The notes below the pieces were generated by a model. The model was not told where the DNA came from. It searched no databases and saw nothing but the letters and a program-made list of their open reading frames with translations. DNA of 64,000 bases from Phycisphaerae bacterium (GTDB lineage Bacteria; Planctomycetota; Phycisphaerae; Tepidisphaerales; Tepidisphaeraceae), in assembly GCA_025924315.1 (NCBI GenBank), contig JAICIO010000004.1:62001-126000 (forward strand), read 5' to 3'. Numbering within the stretch: position 1 is the stretch's first letter; each line of letters starts with the position of its first letter. This document shows positions 17,007 to 24,628 of the stretch, piece after piece. Made by a program: the position numbers and the translations under genes.

Positions 17007-18314
17007 ATGCACATGACCAATAACGGCACCAATCAGCTCACGCCGAAAAAGCAGGAAGCAACCAAGCCGGCGCATTCGAAGTTCTGGGTGAACGCGCATC
17101 AGTATTTCGATCGCGTGTTCCAGACGATGAACCTCGATCAGACTTGGCGGTCGGTCCTGTCGTCACCGAAGCGCGTGCTGACGGTTTCATGCCCGGTGCG
17201 GATGGACGATGGTCGCATTCAGGTCTTCACCGGCTATCGCGCGCAGCACAACGGCGCTCGCGGGCCGTTCAAGGGCGGATTGCGTTACGATCCCAGCGTC
17301 TCGCTCGATGAGGTCATGGCGCTGGCGATGCTGCAGACGTGGAAGAACGCACTGGTCGATCTTCCCTTTGGTGGCGCGAAGGGCGGGATCGTCTGCGATA
17401 ATAAAAAACTCTCCGTCGGCGAGCGCGAGCGTCTCACGCGGCGCTACACGAGCGAAGTCATGCCGATCATCGGGCCGAACCAGGACATCCCCGCGCCGGA
17501 TGCGGGAACGGATGCCCAGGTCATGGCATGGTTGCTCGACACCTACAGCATGATGGTGGGGCACCAGGAGCTCGGCGTCGTCACCGGCAAACCGGTCGTC
17601 CTCGGCGGATCGGTCGGCCGCGAAGAGGCCACCGGCCGCGGGATCATGAACGTCCTCCGCAAATTCCTCGCGACACAGAACAAGACATTTACGGATATTC
17701 GCGTCGCGGTGCAGGGCTTCGGCAATGTCGGTTTCCACACCGCGCGTTTGCTCGACGCGCGCGGCGCGACGGTCGTGGCGATCAGCGCGAAAGAGGGCGG
17801 AATCTACGACGAATCCGGCATCGACATCGACGCCGCCGGCCTTTACTACAAAGAGCAGGGCGTGCTCACCGATTTCCCCGGCGGAGATGCGATCACCAAC
17901 GAAGAACTGCTCGTGTGCGATTGCGATGTGCTGATCCCCGCGGCCATGGAGAACACGATCACCGAAGAAGTCGCGCCGCACATCAAGGCGCGCGTCGTCT
18001 GCGAAGGCGCCAACGGTCCGACGACGCCGAAAGCCGACGAACTCCTCGGCGAAATGGGCGTCACGGTGCTGCCCGACATTCTCTCCAATGCCGGCGGCGT
18101 GACGGTCAGCTATTTCGAATGGGTGCAGGGGCTGGACAATTATTTCTGGAATCTCAAGCGCGTGCAGGACGAATTGCAGCGGATCATGGAACGCGCGTTC
18201 GACGAAGTGAACGCGAAAGCCGACGAAGCCGGCTGCGACTACCGCACCGCCGCATACACGATCGCGGTCGGCAGAGTGGCGGAAGCATGCCGGTTGAAGG
18301 GTCTTTTCCCGTGA
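17007..18314 (+). CDS. gdhA: glutamate dehydrogenase (Glu/Leu/Phe/Val family)
   Basis: 435-residue oxidoreductase that interconverts glutamate and 2-oxoglutarate plus ammonia in the cytoplasm. The catalytic region LPFGGAKGG places the active-site Lys at 125, and the substrate-binding FKGGLRYDP precedes it. The Rossmann domain has VAVQGFGNVG (GxGxxG). The adenine-ribose strand end (VVAISAKEGGIYD) lacks an obvious phosphate-binding set, which suits NAD more than NADP, but this is a weak inference. Length matches the about 420-residue hexameric class. GGAG lies 7 nt before ATG 17007, supporting that start. Element A3 follows 15 bp after the stop. Confidence 0.93.
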   Translation: MHMTNNGTNQLTPKKQEATKPAHSKFWVNAHQYFDRVFQTMNLDQTWRSVLSSPKRVLTVSCPVRMDDGRIQVFTGYRAQHNGARGPFKGGLRYDPSVSLDEVMALAMLQTWKNALVDLPFGGAKGGIVCDNKKLSVGERERLTRRYTSEVMPIIGPNQDIPAPDAGTDAQVMAWLLDTYSMMVGHQELGVVTGKPVVLGGSVGREEATGRGIMNVLRKFLATQNKTFTDIRVAVQGFGNVGFHTARLLDARGATVVAISAKEGGIYDESGIDIDAAGLYYKEQGVLTDFPGGDAITNEELLVCDCDVLIPAAMENTITEEVAPHIKARVVCEGANGPTTPKADELLGEMGVTVLPDILSNAGGVTVSYFEWVQGLDNYFWNLKRVQDELQRIMERAFDEVNAKADEAGCDYRTAAYTIAVGRVAEACRLKGLFP

Positions 18315-18328
18315 GTCGTTCGGCCGCC

Positions 18329-18404
18329 GTAGGGTGCGCTTCAGCGCACCGGTTATTCGTCTTTCGAATCGAAGAAATAACCGGTGCGCTGAAGCGCACC
18401 CTAC
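18329..18404. repeat. palindromic element A3 (GCGC subtype)
   Basis: A 76-bp double hairpin of family A, starting 15 bp after the gdhA stop. Between it and the convergent lipoprotein gene lies a second short inverted repeat at 18411-18454. Confidence 0.9.
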
Positions 18405-18410
18405 AAACAA

Positions 18411-18454
18411 GAAACCACGACAAGATTTCTCTTCGTGGCTGCGTGTCTTTGTGG
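18411..18454. repeat. short type C palindrome (AACCAC...GTGGTT)
   Basis: Outer AACCAC and GTGGTT enclose CTTCGTGGCTGCGTGTCTTT, made of degenerate words. The left arm is much eroded compared with the right. It is placed between gdhA and the convergent lipoprotein gene. Confidence 0.4.
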
Positions 18455-18466
18455 TTCAAAACTTTT

Positions 18467-19636
18467 TTACCGGGCCGACGCGACTTGTTCCCACACGTCG
18501 TCAGATTTCACAACCGTTCCCACCGCGCCCGGCGAGAGCACCGGCTTGATTGCCAGCACCAGGCCATCTTTGGTGGCTGCGTAGATCGTCGAATCCGCGG
18601 TGTTCATCGCGACCAGCGCCAGATCCTTCCGGCGGCTGCGGAACTTTGTATTGCCCGTCTTTTTATCCAGTGCCAGGATCCGATTGTCCGCTCCGCGGGC
18701 GTAAACGTTCTGCTCGTCCTCCGCGAGGAACTCCGTCGCGCCCATCGCGATCCACCGGGGCTTGCGATCGAACTCGCCATTGATCTTGTCGATCGCAACC
18801 AGGCCGGTTCCAGTCACATACTGATAAACGAGATCTTTCGTCGCGACCGGCGCGGTGGTCAGCGGCGAGCCGGCGAAGTAGCGCCAGCGGATCTTTCCGC
18901 TGCCGCGATCGAGCACGTACAACTTCGTATCCGTCGACGCGACATACAGCCCGTAATCATCCGCGACCAGATCCGCGGTGATCGGGCCTTCGGTTTTGAA
19001 GATGCCGTTCGGCAGCGCCCAAACCGCGTCGCGGCTTTCGTTGAGCGCGAAGACGTTGCCTTCTTCCGTGGCCGCGTAGATCGTCTCCTGGTAGATCACT
19101 GGCGCCGACGACACCCCCGCGCCGGTGTACACTTCCCACACAACATTCGCGTATTGCTTCGCCAGGTCGATCTTGGCGAGTCGCCCGCCCTGCGGGTAGT
19201 CCAATCCGCAGAAAACAAACTGCCCCGCCCCGATGACCGGGCTGCGAATCGAATGTTCCAGATCGAGCGACCCAAGCCTGCGGCCCATCGACGTGTAAAC
19301 TGCAAGCGAAGACCGCAGCGGATAGATCACGCGATCGGTCAGCGTCACCGGCCGCCGCACTTCGCCCGGCGTTCCACCCAGTGGATCGATGTGCTTCAGG
19401 TCGCCGGCCTTTGCATCCAGCACATAAACCGTGTTCTTTCCACTGTAGGCGTATACGGAACCGCCGACCAGATAGAGGCGGGCAAGATCGTCGTTCTTCA
19501 GATCAAGCGGATTTCGCCACGATTCGATAAATCCCTCTGCTGGCAGCGTTTCCGGTCCTTGCGGCTTCATCTCATGGTGCTTGCAGCCGCAGACCAGGGC
19601 GACGACCAACAGACAGCTCAATAGGTGCTTTGTCAC
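18467..19636 (-). CDS. PQQ-like beta-propeller lipoprotein
   Basis: 389 residues with a lipoprotein signal (LLSCLLVVALVCGC, lipidated Cys near residue 18). The mature part is a series of beta-propeller blades with the repeat pattern of alternating short strands, for example LARLYLVGGSVYAYSGKNT, YAATEEGNVFALNES, YGLYVASTDTKLYVLDRG, and YARGADNRILALDKKTGNT. This is the PQQ-like repeat fold seen in BamB and related scaffold proteins. It should sit in the periplasm on a membrane. It may be a BamB-like assembly factor or a planctomycete surface protein; no bam genes are beside it, so I leave it unnamed. Its 3' end converges on gdhA. Confidence 0.8.
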   Translation of the reverse strand: MTKHLLSCLLVVALVCGCKHHEMKPQGPETLPAEGFIESWRNPLDLKNDDLARLYLVGGSVYAYSGKNTVYVLDAKAGDLKHIDPLGGTPGEVRRPVTLTDRVIYPLRSSLAVYTSMGRRLGSLDLEHSIRSPVIGAGQFVFCGLDYPQGGRLAKIDLAKQYANVVWEVYTGAGVSSAPVIYQETIYAATEEGNVFALNESRDAVWALPNGIFKTEGPITADLVADDYGLYVASTDTKLYVLDRGSGKIRWRYFAGSPLTTAPVATKDLVYQYVTGTGLVAIDKINGEFDRKPRWIAMGATEFLAEDEQNVYARGADNRILALDKKTGNTKFRSRRKDLALVAMNTADSTIYAATKDGLVLAIKPVLSPGAVGTVVKSDDVWEQVASAR

Positions 19637-19862
19637 GGATGCTCCTGCTCAAGCCTTGGACAAGGCGCGGTTTACCCACACATCGTGGACCTGCCAGAAT
19701 ATCCGGATTCGCTCCGTAGCGTCAAACCTGTAAGGGGTTTAGGACAGGGGCGGGGTTTGCGATTTCGCTTTGCGACTTGCGATTGGGGTGTGCCGATACG
19801 GAACCGCAAAATATTCAGACCCTGCTTTCGTTTGTAAATTGAGAACATATCGGGAGGTCGAA

Positions 19863-21200
19863 ATGGCTCGGCGAAATCTGATCGCGATCGTTTTGGTGGG
19901 AATGCTTAGCCTCACAGCGCATGCGCAGCCCGCGAGCCGTCCCGCGCGCGGGGGCGAAGGGGCGCAGAGCTTCCCGCGTATCCGGGTGATGCTCGAGGAC
20001 CTCAAGTTATCGGACGATCAAAAGAAGAAGATCGAAGACATCTTCAACACCACGTCGCAGAACCTCCGCACCATGCTGCCCGAGATGAAAAACGCGACGC
20101 AGCAGGAGCGGATGGAGAAATACAAGCAGATCCTCACCGACCTGCGCGACGACATCGACCAGGTGCTCACGCCGGATCAGAAGAAGAAATTCAACGAATC
20201 GATGGAGGCGGTCCGCAGTGGATTCGCCGGACAACCCGGCCCGACGACGCAACCCGGCGCCGGCGGGGGGGCACCGGGCACGGCGCTGATGATGCGGATG
20301 CGATCGAAGCTCGAGCAGCTCGGTCTAACCGACGATCAGAAGGCAAAAGTGAAGAAGGTCCTGGAGGACGCGGGGCAGAAGATGCGGCAGATCGCTTCGA
20401 GCACCGAGCGCGGCAGCCAGGAGATGCGCGAAAAGGTGCGGGATTTGTTCGAGCAGACGCGCGATTCTCTTAAAGAGATTCTCACCCCCGACCAGTTCGA
20501 GAAGTTCACGAGCGGCATCCGCGAAAACTTCGGCGGAGGCGCAGGCGACAAGCCCGCGACGCAGCCCAAGATGATCGAAGAGAAGATGAAGGACGAGAAG
20601 ATGAGCGACGACAAGTCATCTTCGCCGAAGAACGACGACAAGAAATCGTCGAGCAAGGATGATCAATCCAGTGAAGCGTCGGCCGACGCGCCGCAGGCAG
20701 GGCACGCGGCGCCGGCGTTTGCGCTGCAGAAGGTCGATGCTTCGACCATGCTGCAGCTTTCCGCGTTCAAAGGCAAAGTCGTCGTGCTCACGTTCGGTTC
20801 CTACTCATCCCCGACGTTCCGCCGACGCGCTCAGGCGCTCGAAGATATTCGCAAGCACAACGACAACCGCGCCAACTTCCTCTTCGTCTATACGAAAGAA
20901 TCCCATCCCAAGGGGGGATGGGAAGTCGATCGCAACAAGGGAGAGGATGTCGACGTGCAGCAGGCGAAAGATCTTTCCGATCGATCCAAAACCGCCAAGC
21001 AAATGCACGAAGCCCTGCACTTCAACTGGCCGATGCTGATGGACACGATGGATGACTCCGCCGCCAAAGCGTACGGCGCCGGCGAGTGCACCACAGTTAT
21101 CATCAACCGCGACGGCACCATCTATTCCCGCCTGCAATGGTCTGATCCGTACACACTCAAGCGCCAGCTCGATGAGCTTTTCGCCAAGCGCGAATCGTGA
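19863..21200 (+). CDS. exported protein with two LTXXQ/Spy-like helical repeats and an iodothyronine-deiodinase-like thioredoxin domain
   Basis: 445 residues from ATG 19863, which follows a GGGAGG site and begins a signal peptide (LIAIVLVGMLSLTAHAQP). Two helical repeats open with LKLSDDQKKKIEDI and LGLTDDQKAKVKKV and close with LTPDQ, like Spy/CpxP-type modules. A charged Lys/Asp/Ser linker follows, then from about GHAAPAFALQ a thioredoxin-fold domain. VVVLTFGSYSSPTF, FLFVYTKESHPKGGW and LMDTMDDSAAKAYGA align by eye with the deiodinase pattern GSCTUPPF, YIEEAHxSDGW and DTMxN. The residue matching the catalytic Sec/Cys is Ser316 (codon TCC), so classical redox activity looks lost. Role unknown; a periplasmic folding or stress function is plausible. 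Confidence 0.75.
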   Translation: MARRNLIAIVLVGMLSLTAHAQPASRPARGGEGAQSFPRIRVMLEDLKLSDDQKKKIEDIFNTTSQNLRTMLPEMKNATQQERMEKYKQILTDLRDDIDQVLTPDQKKKFNESMEAVRSGFAGQPGPTTQPGAGGGAPGTALMMRMRSKLEQLGLTDDQKAKVKKVLEDAGQKMRQIASSTERGSQEMREKVRDLFEQTRDSLKEILTPDQFEKFTSGIRENFGGGAGDKPATQPKMIEEKMKDEKMSDDKSSSPKNDDKKSSSKDDQSSEASADAPQAGHAAPAFALQKVDASTMLQLSAFKGKVVVLTFGSYSSPTFRRRAQALEDIRKHNDNRANFLFVYTKESHPKGGWEVDRNKGEDVDVQQAKDLSDRSKTAKQMHEALHFNWPMLMDTMDDSAAKAYGAGECTTVIINRDGTIYSRLQWSDPYTLKRQLDELFAKRES

Positions 21201-21218
21201 TCGCAGATAAGCATAGAA

Positions 21219-21305
21219 GCGCAAAGACTACAGAGTTTGCAAAGAGCGCAAAGAATGAAACAGAGCTTGTCTTTGTTCTCTTTGTGAGCTTTGCAGTCTT
21301 TGCGC
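21219..21305. repeat. palindrome, type C (GCAAAGA words)
   Basis: The left arm is degenerate GCGCAAAGA/TTTGCAAAGAG words, the right arm their complement ending CTTTGCGC. It is 87 bp long, starts 19 bp after the deiodinase-like gene and precedes the aldo/keto reductase gene. Confidence 0.7.
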
Positions 21306-21377
21306 GCAATGCACTTCTCCTCGCGTCTGGCGGTTTATCCATTGCGTCCATCGCTTCGCCCGCGTATCTGAAATCCC

Positions 21378-22346
21378 ATGGACTATCGCGACATGGGACG
21401 GGCGGGGGTGAAGGTTTCGCCGATCTGTTTGGGCAACATGAACTTCGGCGGAAGCGCCGACGAGGCGACCAGCCGGTCGCTCATGGAAAAATCCGTCGGA
21501 GCCGGCATCAACTTCTTCGACACCGCCAACGTTTATCAGAAAACGGTTTCCGAGCAGATTCTCGGCCGATGGCTCAAGGACGGCGGACCGTCGCGACGCG
21601 ATAGGCTCGTCCTCGCCACGAAAGTCTACGGAAAGGTCGGCGAAGACCTCAACGACCGCGGGCTTTCACGTCGCCACATCGTTCGCGCCTGCGAGGACAG
21701 TCTGAAACGCCTGCAGACCGACCGGATCGATCTCTACCAATGCCACCATTGGGATCACGTCCGCATCGAAGAAACGATCCGCGCGATGGACGACCTCGTC
21801 CGCGCCGGCAAAGTTCTCTACTGGGGCACCAGCAACTTCAAAGCGTGGCACCTGACCGAAGCGACGCTGCTCGCCGAGCGCGTGCTCAACGCGCCGGTCC
21901 CGGTTACGGAGCAATGCCCCTATTCGCTGACGAACCGCCACGTCGAAAACGAGCTCGCGCCATTCTGCATGAAGTACGGCGTCCGCATGCTGCCGTGGAG
22001 TCCGCTGAATGGCGGCCGCCTGAGCGGCCTCTATCGCAAGGGCAAACCGATCGAAAATACACCACGCAACCAAAGCGAAGGCTTCCGCAAGACGCTCGAA
22101 AAGAACATGGATGTGATCGAAGCACTGACCAAGCTGGCCGAGGAACAGGGCAGAACGCTGCCACAACTCGCCTACGCTTTCCTCTACGCGCAGCCCCACG
22201 TCGCCAGCGTGATCGTCGGTCCGCGAACGATGGAGCATCTGGACGAAGCGATCAAAGCGCTCGACTTCAAGCTCGACGACGCGACGGTTAAGAAGATCAA
22301 CGAAATCGTCCCGCCAGGAACATCGCCGGATTACGTCGGTTGGTAA
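21378..22346 (+). CDS. aldo/keto reductase
   Basis: 322-residue TIM-barrel NADPH-dependent oxidoreductase, cytoplasmic. The AKR signature is present: GINFFDTANVY with catalytic Asp and Tyr, VLATKVYGK with catalytic Lys, DLYQCHHWD with the substrate His, and the cofactor-binding C-terminal VIVGPRTMEHLDEAIKAL. It groups by these features with the YghZ/Gpr-like and voltage-channel-beta-like AKRs that act on small aldehydes or sugars; the substrate is not predictable. The ATG at 21378 starts directly at the first beta strand (MDYRDMGRAGVKVSPICLG), the usual N-terminus. Element A4 starts 7 bp after the stop. Confidence 0.9.
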   Translation: MDYRDMGRAGVKVSPICLGNMNFGGSADEATSRSLMEKSVGAGINFFDTANVYQKTVSEQILGRWLKDGGPSRRDRLVLATKVYGKVGEDLNDRGLSRRHIVRACEDSLKRLQTDRIDLYQCHHWDHVRIEETIRAMDDLVRAGKVLYWGTSNFKAWHLTEATLLAERVLNAPVPVTEQCPYSLTNRHVENELAPFCMKYGVRMLPWSPLNGGRLSGLYRKGKPIENTPRNQSEGFRKTLEKNMDVIEALTKLAEEQGRTLPQLAYAFLYAQPHVASVIVGPRTMEHLDEAIKALDFKLDDATVKKINEIVPPGTSPDYVGW

Positions 22347-22353
22347 ATGATCC

Positions 22354-22428
22354 GTGGGGTCCGCTTCAGCGGGCCGGTTACTTCTTTTGACCCGAATTCA
22401 ATAACCGGTCCGCTGAAGCGGACCCTAC
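22354..22428. repeat. palindromic element A4 (CCGC subtype)
   Basis: A 75-bp double hairpin of family A between two convergent genes: it begins 7 bp after the aldo/keto reductase stop, and its right edge gives the TAG stop of the minus-strand gene. The left arm has drifted (GTGGGG, GGGCC) relative to the right. Confidence 0.9.
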
Positions 22429-23099
22429 GAACGGCGCTTCGTCTTCTCTTTCACTTTATTCACGACCGATTTCACACGTTTGATCGTCTTCTTCTCGGGC
22501 AATTCCAACCCGAGGTGATAATCAATCGCCCGCTGGCCGACTGCCTGCACTTCGATCCAGTTCCATCCCGCACCGATGGCGGCACCGACGATTGGCACCG
22601 TCTTCGTCGCGACGGCCTTTTCGGTCAGGCGAATGCTGAGCATCTTGATCGCCCGTTCACCGAGCTCATCGACCGCGACTTTGGTCGCGAGTTTTCGCAC
22701 CACGCTTTTGGTGACCTCTTCGCCAGCGCGGATGCCCAGCTTGCGCAAGACCTGGCTCACGGCCCCGGGAAAGATCACGCGCATGATGTCTTTGCGAAAG
22801 TCGTCGGGGTTTGAGAGCGATTCCGGATCGAGCAGGGCGGCGATGGTGCCCGCGAGCTTGCCTTCAATCTTGAGCATGGCGGCCGCGTCGGCCAGCCCCG
22901 CAGGCAGCATCGTGAGCGGACTCGCGGCCAAGCCCGTCGCCGCGCCGACCGACATCGCCCACTTCCGAGCATCGGTTACCGCACGTCGGGCGATCTGCAC
23001 ATCGGTCGACTTCGGATGATCGGCCCGCAAGTCCGCGGCGGCGCGACGGCACTCCTCCGCGTCGGGGATCAGCCACCGCATCAGTTCCTGAGGATTCAT
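22425..23099 (-). CDS. EcsC-family-like protein
   Basis: 224-residue protein, mostly amphipathic helix with two hydrophobic glycine/alanine-rich parts: MSVGAATGLAASPLTMLPAG near residue 50 and KTVPIVGAAIGAGWNWIEV near residue 175. The latter (PxxGAAIGAGxNW followed by a motif like VGQRAIDYH) is how I recognise the EcsC family, whose function is poorly known but includes membrane-associated proteins. The C-terminus is highly basic (KRVKSVVNKVKEKTKRRS) and ends at the TAG supplied by element A4. No partner is evident. Confidence 0.6.
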   Translation of the reverse strand: MNPQELMRWLIPDAEECRRAAADLRADHPKSTDVQIARRAVTDARKWAMSVGAATGLAASPLTMLPAGLADAAAMLKIEGKLAGTIAALLDPESLSNPDDFRKDIMRVIFPGAVSQVLRKLGIRAGEEVTKSVVRKLATKVAVDELGERAIKMLSIRLTEKAVATKTVPIVGAAIGAGWNWIEVQAVGQRAIDYHLGLELPEKKTIKRVKSVVNKVKEKTKRRS

Positions 23100-23134
23100 A
23101 TTCTTTCTGTTCGCAAATGACGCGCCATTGCAGG

Positions 23135-23209
23135 GTAGGGTGCGCTTCAGCGCACCGGTTATTCATTGTGCGAAAGGAAAAATAACCGGTGCGCTGAAGC
23201 GCACCCTAC
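23135..23209. repeat. palindromic element A5 (GCGC subtype)
   Basis: A 75-bp double hairpin of family A between two minus-strand genes. Its right edge supplies the TAG stop of the upstream gene (23206); its left end lies 35 bp before the start of the EcsC-like gene. Confidence 0.9.
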
Positions 23210-23874
23210 GGTGGTGGATTCAATCCGCTGTTCACATCTTTGATCATTTTCTGGGCGCGAGTTGTTTGAACGCATTCCACGTGCCCATCGAGAAACGCGA
23301 TGTTCGTGCCACGCGCATGATTCGTGATCGGTTCGTAAATCGTGACATAGTCCGAGGGTTTCGAAACCGAATTGATCCGGATGCTTTTCGCCACGTAAAC
23401 ATAATTCGACGGCCCGCCTTTCAGCGCCGGACAGGCGAGTGGGGTCGAACCAGGAAGGGCGGCGTTCAGCGTCGGCGGCGCCCATCCGCCGTTGGCCGTC
23501 GCGTACATCATGATGCCGACCGAAAGCTGCCGCAGTTGCGACATACATTGCACCGTCTCAGCAGCATCGCGTGCTCGATAGTACGCCATCGGAAGAGACA
23601 CGATGATCCCCGCCCAGATCATGAAGTTCGCCACGCCGAGCATGAAGCCGAGCAGCGATGTTCGCCGGCCGACGCCGGTTTGCTCCGCGAGCTTTGCCCC
23701 GCGCCGTCCGCAGCGCATCGCGAGGAAGCCGGTCACAAACGGAACGAACAACAACGCCCCGAAGATGATGCTGCGCCGCGCCTCCGCGTTCAGCGAGGGT
23801 GGCGTTGCATACTCGACCACCTGCGTCGGCTGCGTCGGAATCGGCGGATATCCGCGTTCGTCCTGTTCTTCCAT
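23206..23874 (-). CDS. DUF4190-like membrane domain fused to prepilin-like H-X9-DG region (paralogue 2)
   Basis: 222 residues. The cytoplasmic Pro-rich N-terminus is followed by two membrane helices (SIIFGALLFVPFVTGFLAM and LLGFMLGVANFMIWAGIIVSLPMAYY) in the DUF4190 style with a Gly-rich turn between. The outer part has QCMSQLRQLSVGIMMYATAN, similar to the N-terminal helix end of DUF1559-type pseudopilins, and a late AFLDGHVE matching their DG motif. It has no prepilin peptidase site. The gene lies 10 bp after its paralogue (23885-24550), with the same domain layout and a shared ending RAQKMI...GxNPP, so the pair arose by tandem duplication. The stop is provided by element A5. Function unknown. 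Confidence 0.65.
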   Translation of the reverse strand: MEEQDERGYPPIPTQPTQVVEYATPPSLNAEARRSIIFGALLFVPFVTGFLAMRCGRRGAKLAEQTGVGRRTSLLGFMLGVANFMIWAGIIVSLPMAYYRARDAAETVQCMSQLRQLSVGIMMYATANGGWAPPTLNAALPGSTPLACPALKGGPSNYVYVAKSIRINSVSKPSDYVTIYEPITNHARGTNIAFLDGHVECVQTTRAQKMIKDVNSGLNPPP

Positions 23875-23884
23875 CGGTGCCTCG

Positions 23885-24550
23885 TCACTTGACCTTCGCC
23901 GGCCGCGGCGGGTTAAAGCCGGCGTTTAACTCCGCGATCATCTTTTGCGCCCTGGACGTTGAAAGGATTTCGCAATGGCCATCGGCGTAGGCGAAGTTCA
24001 CCGAACCCGGGTGATTGCCCGGCGGTTCGTACATCATCACAACCGTCCAGGAAGGCTGGGTGGTGCTCGCTTGGCGCGTTCCGCCGAGAACGTAAACATA
24101 GTTGCTCGGCCCGGAAACGTTCGGGCACGCGAGCGACCGAATCCCCTTCGTATTCAGCGATGGTGGAAACCAGCCTTTGTTCACCGTCGAATACGCGAAC
24201 ACGTCCGCGGCGATGTCGCGCATGTGCGTCAGGCAGGTGATCTGTCTCGCATGTCCGCGCATGCGGATGATTTCCGGCGGAACCGTGATCGCCAGGCATA
24301 GCCAAAGCAGCAGATTGACGATCCCCAAGCTCAGCCCAACATCCGACGCGGACTTCCCGACGCCATTCAGCGCCGCGGTTTTGTATCCCCATCGCGCTTC
24401 GCGAATCGCTAAGAATCCGGTGATGAAGGGCACGAAGAGCATCAAGCCGTACATCACGCTGCGCATGGCAGGGGGATTGCGCTTCGGGTGGACGGATTCA
24501 TACTCGATCGCTTGCACCTGCGACGATGAAGAAACGTCAGTGTCGTTCAT
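23885..24550 (-). CDS. DUF4190-like membrane domain fused to prepilin-like H-X9-DG region (paralogue 1)
   Basis: 221 residues, paralogous to the next gene downstream over its whole length. Membrane helices SVMYGLMLFVPFITGFLAI and GLSLGIVNLLLWLCLAITVP are followed by ITCLTHMRDIAADVFAYSTVN, SLACPNVSGPSNYVYVLGG and NFAYADGHCE, the DG-containing motif of DUF1559-like proteins. The Cys before the conserved helix and the Cys in LACP are shared with the paralogue and might form a disulphide. It is the first gene after the ABC permease and is separated from it by a terminator-like hairpin at 24573-24595, so it may have its own promoter. Confidence 0.65.
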   Translation of the reverse strand: MNDTDVSSSSQVQAIEYESVHPKRNPPAMRSVMYGLMLFVPFITGFLAIREARWGYKTAALNGVGKSASDVGLSLGIVNLLLWLCLAITVPPEIIRMRGHARQITCLTHMRDIAADVFAYSTVNKGWFPPSLNTKGIRSLACPNVSGPSNYVYVLGGTRQASTTQPSWTVVMMYEPPGNHPGSVNFAYADGHCEILSTSRAQKMIAELNAGFNPPRPAKVK

Positions 24551-24572
24551 GTTCCTGCCACCGAAAACACAA

Positions 24573-24595
24573 CTGCCTCAGCAAAGCTGAGGCAG
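24573..24595 (-). terminator. hairpin terminator after the ABC permease gene
   Basis: A perfect 10-bp stem (CTGCCTCAGC/GCTGAGGCAG) with a 3-nt loop lies 34 bp beyond the permease stop on the minus strand and is followed by TTGTGTTTT. This supports termination of the ABC operon before the prepilin-like pair. Confidence 0.55.
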
Positions 24596-24628
24596 CCGCG
24601 CGAATGTCGCATCCCCTGCGCACCTACA

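Noticed and set aside
17528-19624. A 698-codon plus-strand frame overlapping gdhA and the PQQ lipoprotein
   Set aside because: It runs in another phase over gdhA and through element A3, with arginine-rich low-complexity sequence; both overlapped genes have clear motifs.
20805-20810. Selenocysteine (in-frame TGA) at the deiodinase-like active site
   Set aside because: The codons at the site are TCA and TCC (Ser-Ser); there is no in-frame TGA.
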